A DNA stretch of 64,000 bases from assembly GCA_016714085.1 (NCBI GenBank), contig JADJNW010000001.1, positions 930,001 through 994,000 of the forward strand, given 5' to 3'. This DNA comes from Saprospiraceae bacterium (GTDB lineage: Bacteria > Bacteroidota > Bacteroidia > Chitinophagales > Saprospiraceae). Within the stretch, counting starts at the first letter, position 1. Each line of letters begins with the position of its first letter. The position numbers were made by a program, and so were the translations under genes. Under the pieces are notes generated by a model, which saw only the letters and a list, made by a program, of their open reading frames with translations, made no database searches and was not told the DNA's origin. Below are positions 42,946 to 52,740 of this stretch, piece by piece.

Positions 42946-44164
42946 TCACGGCATCCTCAAAAGCATCAGATGAAACAGGCTGCAATACACCTGGTAATTG
43001 AAATTCCTGTTGCAACATTTGCAGGTAGTATCGAATGACGATTTGTTCGTCAAATTGGCGCTCCATTTTCAGTCGAGCATTTTTGCCCATGATCAACCGA
43101 TCAATTTTATCCATCAGGATAAATTGTTCCATTTTGTCAACCAAATCATTCAAATTGCGCAATTCGCACAAAAGACCAGTACGGCCATGATCCACCACTT
43201 CGCGGCAGCCGGGCTGATCGGTCGTAATGATAGGCGTTTCCATACTAGCTGCTTCCATCAAAATGCGCGAAAGCCCCTCCCGATAAAACGAAGGCAATAC
43301 CACGCAATCCGCTTTGGCTAAGAAAGGGCGTACATCAATCGTTTCGCCCAGGTATTCAATGATACCTTCATTCACCCATTGCTTTACTGTTTGAATCGGA
43401 ATGGAATGAATCCCTTTTGGGTCGAGCATACCCAGTATGCGAAAACGAACCTGGGGGTATTTAGCACGTAGAATTTTTGCGGCCTCTACAAATTCATAGA
43501 TACCTTTATCTTCCATCAAGCGGCCGGAAAATAGAAAACTTGGATATTCGGGCATTTTCTTATCGGAGAGTGGCCGGAAGTAATTCGTATCAACACCTTC
43601 ACCTGGCAGTAATACTAGATTCTCCGGCTTTACCATTTTCATTTCCATCAGTTCATCCGCGTCTCTTTGATTGAGCGTCAGCACTTTGCGATGAAGGGGT
43701 AATGCCAAACGATATAGATTCAAACCAACCCAGGAGGTGAGTCCATTTTTTCGGTTGCTAATATGCCCCATTCCAGTCACTACTGCATAAGAAGGAATGC
43801 CAAGAATTTTTGCAGCCATTCCACCGTAAATATTTGGTTTAATTGTATAATGAAAAACCAAATCTATTTTATGTTTACGATAGATATTATAAAATTGCCT
43901 AAATAAATTGGCATCATCGAGCGGGTTATTACCATAAAAATTAATGGAAACGGGCTCAAAAATAAATTTCTCTCTCAAAAATTTTCGCTCAAAGCGGTCA
44001 GGAGCAGCAATCACTACTACTCTAATCCCCATTTGTTGGAGCTTTCTCAAGAAACCAATACGAAACTGGAATACCCACCGTGCGTAGTTTCCTGTAATTG
44101 CGATCGTTTTTACTTGTTTTTTCACTGTTTGTCCGATTACGTTTACGATTACGTAATACGCCAT
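42929..44164 (-). CDS. Family GT4 glycosyltransferase
   Basis: 412 residues from the ATG at 44164. It has a GT-B fold. The N-terminal half carries KIDLVFHYTIKPNIYGG and SYAVVTGMGHI, and the C-terminal donor site carries FLFSGRLMEDKGIYEFVEAA and PSFYREGLSRILMEAASMETPIITTDQPGCREVV with the EX7E pattern. It is similar to capsule and O-antigen GT4 enzymes such as galacturonosyl- or N-acetylgalactosaminyl-transferases; donor and acceptor are unknown. A GTG at 44125 is an alternative start, since codons before it run through a TTACG-rich palindromic stretch. A TTG at 44203 is unlikely. Confidence 0.88.
   Translation of the reverse strand: MAYYVIVNVIGQTVKKQVKTIAITGNYARWVFQFRIGFLRKLQQMGIRVVVIAAPDRFERKFLREKFIFEPVSINFYGNNPLDDANLFRQFYNIYRKHKIDLVFHYTIKPNIYGGMAAKILGIPSYAVVTGMGHISNRKNGLTSWVGLNLYRLALPLHRKVLTLNQRDADELMEMKMVKPENLVLLPGEGVDTNYFRPLSDKKMPEYPSFLFSGRLMEDKGIYEFVEAAKILRAKYPQVRFRILGMLDPKGIHSIPIQTVKQWVNEGIIEYLGETIDVRPFLAKADCVVLPSFYREGLSRILMEAASMETPIITTDQPGCREVVDHGRTGLLCELRNLNDLVDKMEQFILMDKIDRLIMGKNARLKMERQFDEQIVIRYYLQMLQQEFQLPGVLQPVSSDAFEDAVINEAV
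44131..44160. repeat. TTACG-rich palindromic stretch
   Basis: Repeated ATTACG and CGTAAT words in direct and inverted order, overlapping the putative start of the GT4 gene. It resembles intergenic repeat DNA and makes the start uncertain. Confidence 0.4.
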
Positions 44165-44419
44165 TACAGTAATTTTTGCGTAAAATTTTGCTGGGTTAAG
44201 CAAGTTTTAATTCTCATCATAGTATGTTGTAATAGCGTAGATTTCCTTTGAAAAATGGGAATTAAGGATGCCTATGAAACAATTTTTCCTTATGGGTTAT
44301 TATTGAAATAGAGTGATAAACTTGGAATTTAACCAAATTTATAGGCAAGTCTTGTGGTTTGTGAAGAGTATATTATTAAGGCACAATTTAATACACTTCT
44401 GATAAACTATCAAAATTTA
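44165..44419. other. AT-rich spacer upstream of the GT4 gene
   Basis: About 255 bp between two leftward genes. No gene, clear terminator or consensus -7 box was recognised. Confidence 0.35.
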
Positions 44420-45505
44420 TCACAAATATTTATCTTTTTTCTTTGTTTTTAATTGCTCCGTAATTTGTTTGATCTCTTGTTCTTGCCCCATCGGATAGAT
44501 CAGTAGCACATCGGGTTCATCTACTACGATATAATTTTGCAAGTCTTTGATAACTACCAGCTTGCTATTAGCCGCATGAATCAAGCAGTTATCTGTTTCC
44601 ATCAGCATGACTTCGCCTGCATGGCAGGTGTTGTTATGATTATCCTTTTGAGATTCGGCGTGGAGGGATGCCCAAGTGCCCAGATCAGACCATCCAAAGT
44701 CAGAGGGAATAGTATAAACATTATTGGCTTTTTCCATTACCGCAAAATCGATAGAAATATTCGGTGTCGTAGGATAGTATTCATCAATAAAAGCTTGCTC
44801 TTGAGGCGTATTATAACAATCCAACTTTGCCCCTAAGATGGTGTGAATTTCTGAGGCATTTTGCTCTAAAGCGCTCAAGATCGTCTGCACGCGCCATACG
44901 AAAATCCCGGCATTCCAAAGATAATCGCCGCTCGCCAAGAATGCTTCTGCTTTTTCTAATGGTGGTTTTTCTGTAAATTTAATCACTTGATGCACATCGT
45001 TTTGCACCGCCGTTTTTTCAAAATTGATATAGCCATAGCCCGTATCGGGTCGACTAGGTTGGATGCCAAGCGTAACCAACGCATCATTCTTAGCTGTAAA
45101 ATCAAGCGCTTTTTGTAAAGTGATAATAAAATTTGTCTCCTTCAAAATAATATGGTCAGAAGGGGCAACGATCAGATTTGCATTGGGATTTAATTCTTGC
45201 AATTTAAAAGCGGTATAAGCAATACAAGGCGCGGTATTATTGCGCGATGGCTCCAATAATATTTGATTATCCGTCAATTCCGGAAGTTGCGCTTTCACCA
45301 GATCACGATAAATGGCATTGGTCACAATGAAAATATTTTCTGCCGGACACAAGGCCAAAAAACGATCAAAAGTCATTTGCAAGAGCGACTTTCCTACGCC
45401 CAGAATATCAAGGAATTGCTTGGGTTTTGCTACTCGGCTCGCCGGCCAGAAGCGACTTCCTACTCCCCCCGCCATGATGGCCACATAAGTATTTTGTGAA
45501 AGCAT
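44420..45505 (-). CDS. manC: Mannose-1-phosphate guanylyltransferase
   Basis: 361 residues; makes GDP-mannose from mannose-1-phosphate and GTP. The nucleotidyltransferase signature is IMAGGVGSRFWPASRVAKPKQF. Further motifs are QILLEPSRNNTAPCIAY, VAPSDHII, YGYINF, FTEKP, LWNAGIFVWR and SIDFAVMEKA. There is no fused isomerase domain, so it is the short, single-function form. It supplies nucleotide sugar for surface glycans, in keeping with the neighbouring wecB and GT4 genes. Confidence 0.94.
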   Translation of the reverse strand: MLSQNTYVAIMAGGVGSRFWPASRVAKPKQFLDILGVGKSLLQMTFDRFLALCPAENIFIVTNAIYRDLVKAQLPELTDNQILLEPSRNNTAPCIAYTAFKLQELNPNANLIVAPSDHIILKETNFIITLQKALDFTAKNDALVTLGIQPSRPDTGYGYINFEKTAVQNDVHQVIKFTEKPPLEKAEAFLASGDYLWNAGIFVWRVQTILSALEQNASEIHTILGAKLDCYNTPQEQAFIDEYYPTTPNISIDFAVMEKANNVYTIPSDFGWSDLGTWASLHAESQKDNHNNTCHAGEVMLMETDNCLIHAANSKLVVIKDLQNYIVVDEPDVLLIYPMGQEQEIKQITEQLKTKKKDKYL

Positions 45506-45636
45506 TATTTTATTCAGTTTTTATGCCTCAAAAGTACCTTTTTTTGAACTCAGACCCAAAAGATATGTCATTGATCAAGAATAAAAGACTTATAAACATT
45601 CATTTCAGTACAGTCTGGCATCTCGTATCTAAATTC

Positions 45637-46431
45637 TCATAAATGCTGATTCTCAAATACTTTTACGATGCCGGCTTCTTGAAAACCGGCGCGTTTATAA
45701 ATGCCCAGTCCATCCGGTGATGCTTGCAAAACAGCGTTTGTAGCGCCTTTTTCTTTAGCAAATTGCAATAAAAACTGAAACATGAGCGAGCCAAAACCCT
45801 TACCCCGTGCGGCTTCCAGCGTTGCAATATCATAAATACCCACCGAATCCGAATCAAAAAATAAGGTACCCGTCGCAACCGCTTGATCCTGGAATTTACC
45901 TATAAAAAATTGCATCGGAGAATCTTTTGGATCATAAAATGGCTTTATATGATGATAATATTGGCGCACCTGCGCTGCTTCAGGAGAAGGCTCAAATAAA
46001 TTCGCAAGTATATTTGAATGGCTATCAATGCCTTGCAAAGAAGTTACGCGCGCTATCTCAAAATCAGGGATTTTGATCAAATTGGGCTGCGTGTTTTCCA
46101 AATTCGCCCACATTGCCACATTGGTTTCATTAGAAACGAACTGTTGCTCCAGGAATAAAGACTCGATTGCTTTTAAATTGGGCGATTCCCACAGCCACCA
46201 CGACATCGGAAAATTTTTCTCCTGGAAACGTTGAGAAACAGCTATTAAAATGCCTGGAATTATCTCCAAATCCGCTGATTTTAAAACACTCGCATTGAAC
46301 GTATCGGAAGGCAATCCACAATTTACACAAATATAATATGGTGTTTCTTCCACAGACATATTTGGCACAAAACGAGCAAAATAGGAAGCTTTTTCGATAA
46401 AATTTTTGCGAATCAAATCGAGTGGATTCAT
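45637..46431 (-). CDS. GNAT-family N-acetyltransferase
   Basis: 264 residues from the ATG at 46431 (an ATG at 46452 adds seven residues and would overlap lpxD by 11 bp). The C-terminal GNAT core is clear: GIYDIATLEAARGKGFGSLMFQFLL with the R/Q-x-x-G-x-G/A acetyl-CoA loop, then AVLQASPDGLGIYKRAGFQEA. The N-terminal half (about 1-120) is an extra domain that I do not recognise. The acetyl acceptor is unknown. It directly follows lpxD leftward. Confidence 0.82.
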   Translation of the reverse strand: MNPLDLIRKNFIEKASYFARFVPNMSVEETPYYICVNCGLPSDTFNASVLKSADLEIIPGILIAVSQRFQEKNFPMSWWLWESPNLKAIESLFLEQQFVSNETNVAMWANLENTQPNLIKIPDFEIARVTSLQGIDSHSNILANLFEPSPEAAQVRQYYHHIKPFYDPKDSPMQFFIGKFQDQAVATGTLFFDSDSVGIYDIATLEAARGKGFGSLMFQFLLQFAKEKGATNAVLQASPDGLGIYKRAGFQEAGIVKVFENQHL

Positions 46432-46441
46432 TATAAAAATA

Positions 46442-47377
46442 TCATTTCTCATAATACTTAGCGAAAAATTCCGGCAAATGCCGCAGCGCTGCCAGTTCTC
46501 GATACACCGTGCGTGCTTCGCCTGCGGGATACCCGAAATAGTGTTTGCCTTCTTCCAAATCCTTTGATACGCCTGATTTTGCAGAAAGTATCACTTTGTT
46601 GCCGATTTTTAAATTCTGAGCCACGCCGACCTGACCAAATATGACCACCTCATCTCCTATCACCGTGTTGCCGCCAATGCCGACCTGCGCTGCAAATAAG
46701 CATTTTTTACCAATCACTACATCATGCCCAATATGCACCTGGCAATCTAATTTCGTACCTGCCCCGATAATCGTATCGCCCGAAACACCTTTATTAATAG
46801 TGCAACCCGCTCCGATTTCTACCTCATCTTCCAGAATAACGCGCCCGCCAGAGCGCCAGCGCTGATAGCCTTCTTCGGTTTTTTTGAAATAAAAAGCATC
46901 CGTGCCGATGATAGCGCCCGACTGCACAACTACATTGTCGCCAATAATGGTATGCTCTCCAATAATAGCATTTGCCTGGATATAAGTATGCTTGCCAATT
47001 TTGACATGATGCCCAACCATCGCGCCTGGTTCGATGATGGCAGAAGGATCGATCTCGGCAGTATCGCTAATATTACTGGAAAGCGCCAGGAAAGGTCGAT
47101 GTTCCAGCACCAGATTATTGTAAGCCACGAAAGGATCATCACAGAGCAAGAGCGCTTTGCCTTTAGGAGCTTTGGTTTTCTCGTTCAGAATGATGATGGT
47201 AGCAGCAGATTTAAGCGCTTTTTCAAAATATTTTTTTACATCTACAAAAGTAATGTCGCCAGCACGCACTTGATGGATTTCATTGATGCCAGTAGCCAAA
47301 AGGGTTTGATCTCCAATGATACTGGCGCCAATTTTCTCAGCAATTTCTTTAACTGGAATGGGATTTGGAAAATTCAT
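46442..47377 (-). CDS. lpxD: UDP-3-O-acylglucosamine N-acyltransferase
   Basis: 311 residues; adds the N-linked 3-hydroxyacyl chain in lipid A synthesis. The N-terminal uridine-binding domain (about 1-100) is followed by a left-handed beta-helix of hexapeptide repeats (IGKHTYIQANAIIGEHTIIG, GAIIGTDAFYFKK). The catalytic His sits in the VHIGHDVVIGKKC region. The short C-terminal helix (RELAALRHLPEFF) matches LpxD. It is slightly shorter than the E. coli protein, as is common in Bacteroidota, which often have two LpxD-like genes. Confidence 0.9.
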   Translation of the reverse strand: MNFPNPIPVKEIAEKIGASIIGDQTLLATGINEIHQVRAGDITFVDVKKYFEKALKSAATIIILNEKTKAPKGKALLLCDDPFVAYNNLVLEHRPFLALSSNISDTAEIDPSAIIEPGAMVGHHVKIGKHTYIQANAIIGEHTIIGDNVVVQSGAIIGTDAFYFKKTEEGYQRWRSGGRVILEDEVEIGAGCTINKGVSGDTIIGAGTKLDCQVHIGHDVVIGKKCLFAAQVGIGGNTVIGDEVVIFGQVGVAQNLKIGNKVILSAKSGVSKDLEEGKHYFGYPAGEARTVYRELAALRHLPEFFAKYYEK

Positions 47378-47488
47378 AAGGCGAGGTCGTTTTTAAATTC
47401 GCTGCAAAATACGGACAAATAAAAAATTGGAATGAAAAAGACGGATGCTTCCTTCATTCCAATTTTAATAAAAGTGGAATTTTTTAAA

Positions 47489-48265
47489 TTATTTCTTCCG
47501 ACGATTATTATTACGGTTGTTGTTATTATTTCGCTGGCGTCCATCACGATCCCGGTCCCGGTCTCTATCTCTATCGCCGCGCCCTCTATCCCGATCGCGG
47601 TCACGATCTCGATCCCCTCTGTCTCGATCCCGATTTCTATCGCCCCGATCCCGGTCATCGCGTTGCTGATATTGCTGTTGTTTCCGACGACGGGCTGCAG
47701 AAAGATTATCGAAAGAGGTATCCTCGTCAAATATTAATTGATTATCAGACAAAACCGCTAAATCCTGTTTGATAACATCATCACTTACATAATGATCCTT
47801 ATTCCAGGTTTTGTAAGCGAGTTTCATATAAGAACCGATCACTTCTACAAAACCATCGCGCTTAGGTCCAGCCTCCATCGAAAGCGCTTTGTGAATCAGC
47901 TTTTGCACATTGTGACCGTAGTGACGGAATTGTGCCTCAAACAAAGGATAGCCAATCGGTTCAGGTTTTTTGACAGCGTCAGAGGGCTTCGGCTGCACAC
48001 CGCTTGGAGGAATCGCAACCAGATTATAATTAGCAATCCGATATATATGTTTCCAAAGCTTTTCGCGATAGTCTTCTACGCTGCGGCTTTGCGGATAAAT
48101 TTGCATCATCAGATCAATAATCCTTTCGATGAAAACTGCTTGCTTATCAGGTTCTTCAATCGTTTTAGCAAAATTGATCAACTTCTGCACATGGCGACCA
48201 TATTCTGGGATGATCAAATCTTCTCTTTCGCTATTGTATTCTAATTGAACTCTGCTTTCGTTCAT
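47489..48265 (-). CDS. DUF4290 protein with Arg/Asp-rich tail
   Basis: 258 residues. The N-terminal roughly 180 residues match the pattern of DUF4290 (LIIPEYGRHVQKLINFA, RSVEDYREKLWKHIYRIA). The last roughly 65 residues are almost only R, D, G and N (alternating RD dipeptides, then an Asn-rich run), coded by 47492-47690. The tail is intrinsically disordered and could bind RNA or undergo phase separation; that is inference. Function of DUF4290 is not established. It is 17 nt from glmS. Confidence 0.85.
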   Translation of the reverse strand: MNESRVQLEYNSEREDLIIPEYGRHVQKLINFAKTIEEPDKQAVFIERIIDLMMQIYPQSRSVEDYREKLWKHIYRIANYNLVAIPPSGVQPKPSDAVKKPEPIGYPLFEAQFRHYGHNVQKLIHKALSMEAGPKRDGFVEVIGSYMKLAYKTWNKDHYVSDDVIKQDLAVLSDNQLIFDEDTSFDNLSAARRRKQQQYQQRDDRDRGDRNRDRDRGDRDRDRDRDRGRGDRDRDRDRDRDGRQRNNNNNRNNNRRKK

Positions 48266-48282
48266 TTTAAATATTATAATTT

Positions 48283-50124
48283 TTATTCAACAGTTACCGA
48301 TTTTGCGAGGTTGCGAGGCTGATCCACATTGCATCCGCGCATCACGGCGATATAGTAGGATAATAATTGTAAAGGAATTACCGATAATAATGGTGTAAAA
48401 GGCTCTTCCGTATCAGGAATTTCGATGGTGTGATCAGCGATATGACTAATCGTTTCATCGCCTTCGGTCACAATAGCAATCACAATCCCTTTGCGGGCCT
48501 TCACTTCTTGAATATTACTTACAATCTTGTCATAAGCGCTACGATTCGTCGCGATAACGATCACCGGCATCTGCTCATCGATGAGCGCAATCGGGCCATG
48601 CTTCATTTCCGCGGCAGGATAGCCTTCCGCATGAATGTAAGAAATTTCTTTCAATTTCAAAGCGCCTTCCAGTGCTACCGGGAAGTTGTAACCCCGACCC
48701 AAATACAAAGCATTGGGTTTATCCTGGATTTCGCCTGCAATGTACTTGATTTGTTGATTCTTTTCCAGTACTTTTTGAACCTTATCGGGAATATTCTTAA
48801 ACTCTGTCAATAATTCCTGGAAGCGGGTCTCAGAGATTTCGCCGCGCCGCTGCGCCAAATCCAGGGCCATGAGCGTAAGCAAAGTCACTTGCCCTGTAAA
48901 GGCTTTGGTAGAAGCTACCCCGATTTCAGGCCCTGCATGTATGTAAGAACCCGAGTCGGTCGCTCTTGCAATCGAAGAGCCAACCACATTGACAATGCCA
49001 TACACCAAAGCGCCTTTTTCTTTGGCTAACTCCACTGCTGCCAGTGTGTCTGCGGTCTCGCCCGATTGAGAAATAGCAATCACAACATCTTTATCCGTGA
49101 TAATAGGATTGCGGTAGCGCAATTCGGAAGCGTATTCTACTTCTACTGGAATGCGCGCCAAATCCTCGATTAAATATTCACCAATCAAACCGGAATGCCA
49201 GGATGTGCCGCAAGCTGCAATGATAAAACGCTGTGCATTTGCAATTTGTTCGTATATTTTCTCCAAACCGCCCAGGCGCACCCAATTCTCGCGCGGATTG
49301 ATGCGACCACGCATGGCATCAGCAATAGTATCGGGTTGTTCGTAAATTTCCTTGAGCATGAAGTAATCATAGCCGCCTTTTTCCAAAGCCTCAATTTCCA
49401 TATCCAATTCATGAATAAAGGGCGTTTGCACTTCGTTGCTATCAATTTTCTTTATTTGCAAATCCCCATTTCGCTCTACCACTGCGATTTCCTGGTCGTT
49501 CAGATAAATCACTTTTTTGGTATGCTCGATCAAAGGAGTAGCATCAGAAGCCAGGAAGTACTCACCTTCACCAATGCCGATGACCAGAGGGCTTGCTTTG
49601 CGAGCGCCTACCAATTTCCCCGGCTCTTGTTTGTCCATCACCACAATGGCATAAGCCCCCACTACACGCGTAAGCGCTACGCGAACAGCCTCTTCTAGGG
49701 GTAAATTCTCACGAGTTTGAATTTCTTCGATCAAATGAACCAGAACTTCCGTATCTGTCTGACTTTCAAAATGATGTCCTTCTTTTTCAAGCGCTTTTTT
49801 GAGCACATCATAATTTTCTATAATACCATTATGTACTAATACCAGCCGACGATTGCCGGAAAAATGAGGATGCGCGTTGATATCATCGGGTTCGCCATGC
49901 GTTGCCCAACGTGTATGCCCAATGCCCATCGTTCCTTCGTAAGACAATGTGCTGACATAATCAGCGAGCTCTTGAACTTTCCCTTTCTTTTTGTAAACAC
50001 GAATATCGCCATTGAAAAGTGCTACACCTGCACTATCATAGCCCCGATATTCAAGGCGTTGCAATCCTTTCATCAAAAGCGGATATGCTTCTTTGGGTCC
50101 GATATATGCTACAATTCCACACAT
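48283..50124 (-). CDS. glmS: Glutamine-fructose-6-phosphate aminotransferase (isomerising)
   Basis: 613 residues; makes glucosamine-6-phosphate from fructose-6-phosphate and glutamine, feeding peptidoglycan and LPS. Cys2 is the Ntn nucleophile (MCGIVAYIG). The glutaminase domain spans about 1-240 (RWATHGEPDDINAHPH) and two SIS domains follow (CGTSWHSGLIGEYLIE; ISQSGETADTLAA). The C-terminus is PRNLAKSVTVE. It precedes the DUF4290 gene and lies in a cluster with LpxD and nucleotide-sugar enzymes. Confidence 0.97.
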   Translation of the reverse strand: MCGIVAYIGPKEAYPLLMKGLQRLEYRGYDSAGVALFNGDIRVYKKKGKVQELADYVSTLSYEGTMGIGHTRWATHGEPDDINAHPHFSGNRRLVLVHNGIIENYDVLKKALEKEGHHFESQTDTEVLVHLIEEIQTRENLPLEEAVRVALTRVVGAYAIVVMDKQEPGKLVGARKASPLVIGIGEGEYFLASDATPLIEHTKKVIYLNDQEIAVVERNGDLQIKKIDSNEVQTPFIHELDMEIEALEKGGYDYFMLKEIYEQPDTIADAMRGRINPRENWVRLGGLEKIYEQIANAQRFIIAACGTSWHSGLIGEYLIEDLARIPVEVEYASELRYRNPIITDKDVVIAISQSGETADTLAAVELAKEKGALVYGIVNVVGSSIARATDSGSYIHAGPEIGVASTKAFTGQVTLLTLMALDLAQRRGEISETRFQELLTEFKNIPDKVQKVLEKNQQIKYIAGEIQDKPNALYLGRGYNFPVALEGALKLKEISYIHAEGYPAAEMKHGPIALIDEQMPVIVIATNRSAYDKIVSNIQEVKARKGIVIAIVTEGDETISHIADHTIEIPDTEEPFTPLLSVIPLQLLSYYIAVMRGCNVDQPRNLAKSVTVE

Positions 50125-50250
50125 AAAGAATAAAGTTTAAAGGGTTTAGTAACTTTTATATATTGTTAAATAAATCAAATAAACGAATATATTATATATA
50201 CTCTCCTCTTTATCGATTATTTACAGTTCAAAAAATTACTAAGAGGGTGG

Positions 50251-51612
50251 TTAGAGCCTTGTAAATGCCACTTTCAACTTAATAGCATATTGAGGATGCT
50301 TAGCCCCGTAGAGCGCAACCCGTGAAGGGGTTTCCACTCTATTTAACACCGACAAATACAGCTCATTAGGCCGCGCACCATCTATCATTCTTTGAAAATG
50401 GGTAGAAATATTCATATTATACACCATGGGTTCGCCAGGCTTACCTTCTTCAGGCATACCGCCATAAGCGCTATTAAAAACAGTGGTACCCTGAGGCAAC
50501 AATATCGCTATATCATCAATGGTAACAAAGTCGCCATCATCTTCCGTCGTAAGCAGAATGATCTGAGGCACAGGCGTAAATATATTAAGATTATCTCCAG
50601 GCAAACTGGCTATCCGCACTTCCAGTTCTGCTTTATTAATCACTAAGCCTTTCAAATTTTTCACAAAAGGAATCTCAATCTTCGTATTGACGCCTGCCAT
50701 TCCTTGTACAAAAATCAAGCTATCACCCAGAGAAGTATTGCCTGCGTATCGATCTAATATCGTGCCTGCTGTATTGTGTTCAAATTGTACCGAACGCGCC
50801 CGAAAAGGGTTAAATTCAAATAAATATTGCGCTTTTGAGGTATCTGTTTTTTCATAATAAAGGTAAATGCCGGCCCTTGCGTCCGCCAAATTAAAACTCA
50901 GCATACCTTGATTAACCGTAGTTGGCTGAATATGAATACCTTTTAAATAGCTAATAAACGCACTATCACTTACATAAAAACTCGTATCTAACTGAACCAG
51001 TTCCTGCGCAAAAGAAATAGGCAAGGTAATACGCAATTGTGCCGGAAGCTCCAACGTATCTACAGCGCCCGATTCATAATCAAAAATAGTGACACTATCC
51101 AGATTAGGAATAAATTGAATATTTGCTAATGGATTAGCGTCATCTGATTGAAAAGAATCGTTGGAATAATAACTAAGATTAAAATCCATATCCTCGGTCA
51201 ATCGATTCACAGAAATACCATAGGTTTCTTTGGTATTGCCATACACGCCGCTGGTATCATAAGGTAAAACCAAGACAATAGAATCAACTTTCGCAGCAGA
51301 TTCCAGGTCGGGCAAAGTTGCTGAAAGAGAGACCTGTCCATAGATTTGTGCCTTGGAAGTACCAAAAATAGGGTCATCCATATTCCCGCAAGGATAGCCG
51401 CCGAATGCTTCAGAAGCTTGAAAAACAGGAAAATAGGTCAATATAGAGTCTGTTTTGATCGTAGTTGCGATCACGCCAATGGTATCTGTAAAACCTACCT
51501 CCGCTTTGTCGCCTTCCAGAAGGTCAGCGCCGATTTCAGTGGGATCAGTACAAGCCACCATTAGAGTCAAAACCATCACTACAGCACAAGAGAACCAAGC
51601 AAGCTGCTTCAT
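50251..51612 (-). CDS. DUF4270 lipoprotein
   Basis: 453 residues from the ATG at 51612. The lipobox is LMVAC, followed by DPTEIGADLLEG, the typical start of DUF4270 proteins. The body is long and beta-rich, ending HPQYAIKLKVAFTRL. The family is restricted to Bacteroidota and has no established biochemical function. A TTG at 51660 gives an unneeded extension. It stands alone upstream of glmS. Confidence 0.85.
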   Translation of the reverse strand: MKQLAWFSCAVVMVLTLMVACTDPTEIGADLLEGDKAEVGFTDTIGVIATTIKTDSILTYFPVFQASEAFGGYPCGNMDDPIFGTSKAQIYGQVSLSATLPDLESAAKVDSIVLVLPYDTSGVYGNTKETYGISVNRLTEDMDFNLSYYSNDSFQSDDANPLANIQFIPNLDSVTIFDYESGAVDTLELPAQLRITLPISFAQELVQLDTSFYVSDSAFISYLKGIHIQPTTVNQGMLSFNLADARAGIYLYYEKTDTSKAQYLFEFNPFRARSVQFEHNTAGTILDRYAGNTSLGDSLIFVQGMAGVNTKIEIPFVKNLKGLVINKAELEVRIASLPGDNLNIFTPVPQIILLTTEDDGDFVTIDDIAILLPQGTTVFNSAYGGMPEEGKPGEPMVYNMNISTHFQRMIDGARPNELYLSVLNRVETPSRVALYGAKHPQYAIKLKVAFTRL

Positions 51613-51753
51613 GCCAATTTGAATTTGAAAGTCTTTTAAAGATTGTGCAATTCTGTGCAATGTACAGAAGGGGGAGGGATGAACCGATTAATCGACTCAT
51701 TCTCACAGTTTTTTGAAAAATATTCTAACATTTAAAAGTGCAAGCCTTGTAAT

Positions 51754-52572
51754 TTATTCTGATACCTTCTCTTCTAAAAGTACATTATAAAACTCCACAT
51801 ACGCCGGGAGATAATCTTCTTTTACAAAGGGAAGGATCGGTTTATCCGTTTTATCCAATTCGTTTCTAACGCCTTCACTCAAAGTTTCGCTGCCTTGAAT
51901 AACCGCATCCGCATAGCTGATCGCGCCTCGGTGCAGCGTCACTCCGCTACCATTTTGATAATTTTTCAAATCATCCGACGAAACGTTATTGATGCTGGCC
52001 TTTGCCAGGAAATTATCATCAACGGTTTTTTCCAGTGAATCTGCATATATCGAATAAACGATTTTAGCATTCTGAAACAAAGGATCTGTTTTATAAGCCG
52101 TTTTCAGATATAAAGGTATTAAACTTGTCATCCAGCCGTGGCAATGAACAATATCAGGCGACCAGCCAAATTTTTTCACCGTTTCAATGACGCCTTTGCA
52201 AAAGAACACCATACGGTCGGCATTATCCTCAAAAGGCTCCCCTTCTTCATCGCTAAAAACGGACTTTCGCTTAAAAAAGTCTTCATTATCCAAAAAATAA
52301 ACTTGCATACGCGCCTCGGGCAAAGATGCAACCTTGATAATCAATGGAAAATCATCATCATTTACGATAATATTCATGCCCGAAAGTCGAACCACTTCGT
52401 GCAAACGATGGCGGCGCTCATTAATCGTACCAAACCGCGGCATCAATACACGAATCTCCATTCCATTATCCTGAATATATTGGGCAAGCGTTCTTGTAAT
52501 CGTTGACATATCAGAGAGTGCAGTATAAGGTTGCATTTCCTGCGTTACGATCAGCACTTTATTTTTGCTCAT
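51754..52572 (-). CDS. Glycogen/starch synthase N-terminal-domain protein (GT5, half length)
   Basis: 272 residues that match only the N-terminal catalytic half of starch synthase: VLIVTQEMQPYTALSDMSTI, DNADRMVFFCKGVIE, WSPDIVHCHGWMTSLIPLYLK and YADAVIQGSETLS. The KVGGL ADP-glucose loop is replaced by TALSDMST. The C-terminal GT-B donor domain is absent, and no downstream fragment is present. Such short forms next to panC are known in Bacteroidota, so this may be a normal family with altered function rather than a truncation. It is divergent from panC. Confidence 0.8.
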   Translation of the reverse strand: MSKNKVLIVTQEMQPYTALSDMSTITRTLAQYIQDNGMEIRVLMPRFGTINERRHRLHEVVRLSGMNIIVNDDDFPLIIKVASLPEARMQVYFLDNEDFFKRKSVFSDEEGEPFEDNADRMVFFCKGVIETVKKFGWSPDIVHCHGWMTSLIPLYLKTAYKTDPLFQNAKIVYSIYADSLEKTVDDNFLAKASINNVSSDDLKNYQNGSGVTLHRGAISYADAVIQGSETLSEGVRNELDKTDKPILPFVKEDYLPAYVEFYNVLLEEKVSE

Positions 52573-52699
52573 ACGAAGTAAAATTTAAAAAATCTAAAGC
52601 CTTCTCCAACGGCTCAATGAACAGAACTGCAAAATTAACAAAAAAACAGGACTTTTCCTTATTTGCACCCCAACTTAATACGCTGTTAACGAAAACGTC

Positions 52700-52707
52700 T
52701 ATATTTG
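52700..52707 (+). promoter_or_regulatory. -7 promoter box of panC
   Basis: TATATTTG is a perfect TAnnTTTG match, 33 nt before the panC ATG at 52741. A weak TTA replaces TTG upstream. Confidence 0.5.
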
Positions 52708-52740
52708 CCCATCGGTTTACTAAAGCTTGGGTTTAATTTT

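Noticed and set aside
47374..47730. 118-codon minus-strand frame rich in Ile/Glu/Gly overlapping the DUF4290 tail
   Set aside because: It is the shifted reading of the RD-repeat coding DNA; composition follows from the repeat.
51754..52572. Truncated glycogen synthase with a missing C-terminal fragment nearby
   Set aside because: No GT-B donor-domain remnant is present in any frame around 51613-51753; the frame itself is intact.
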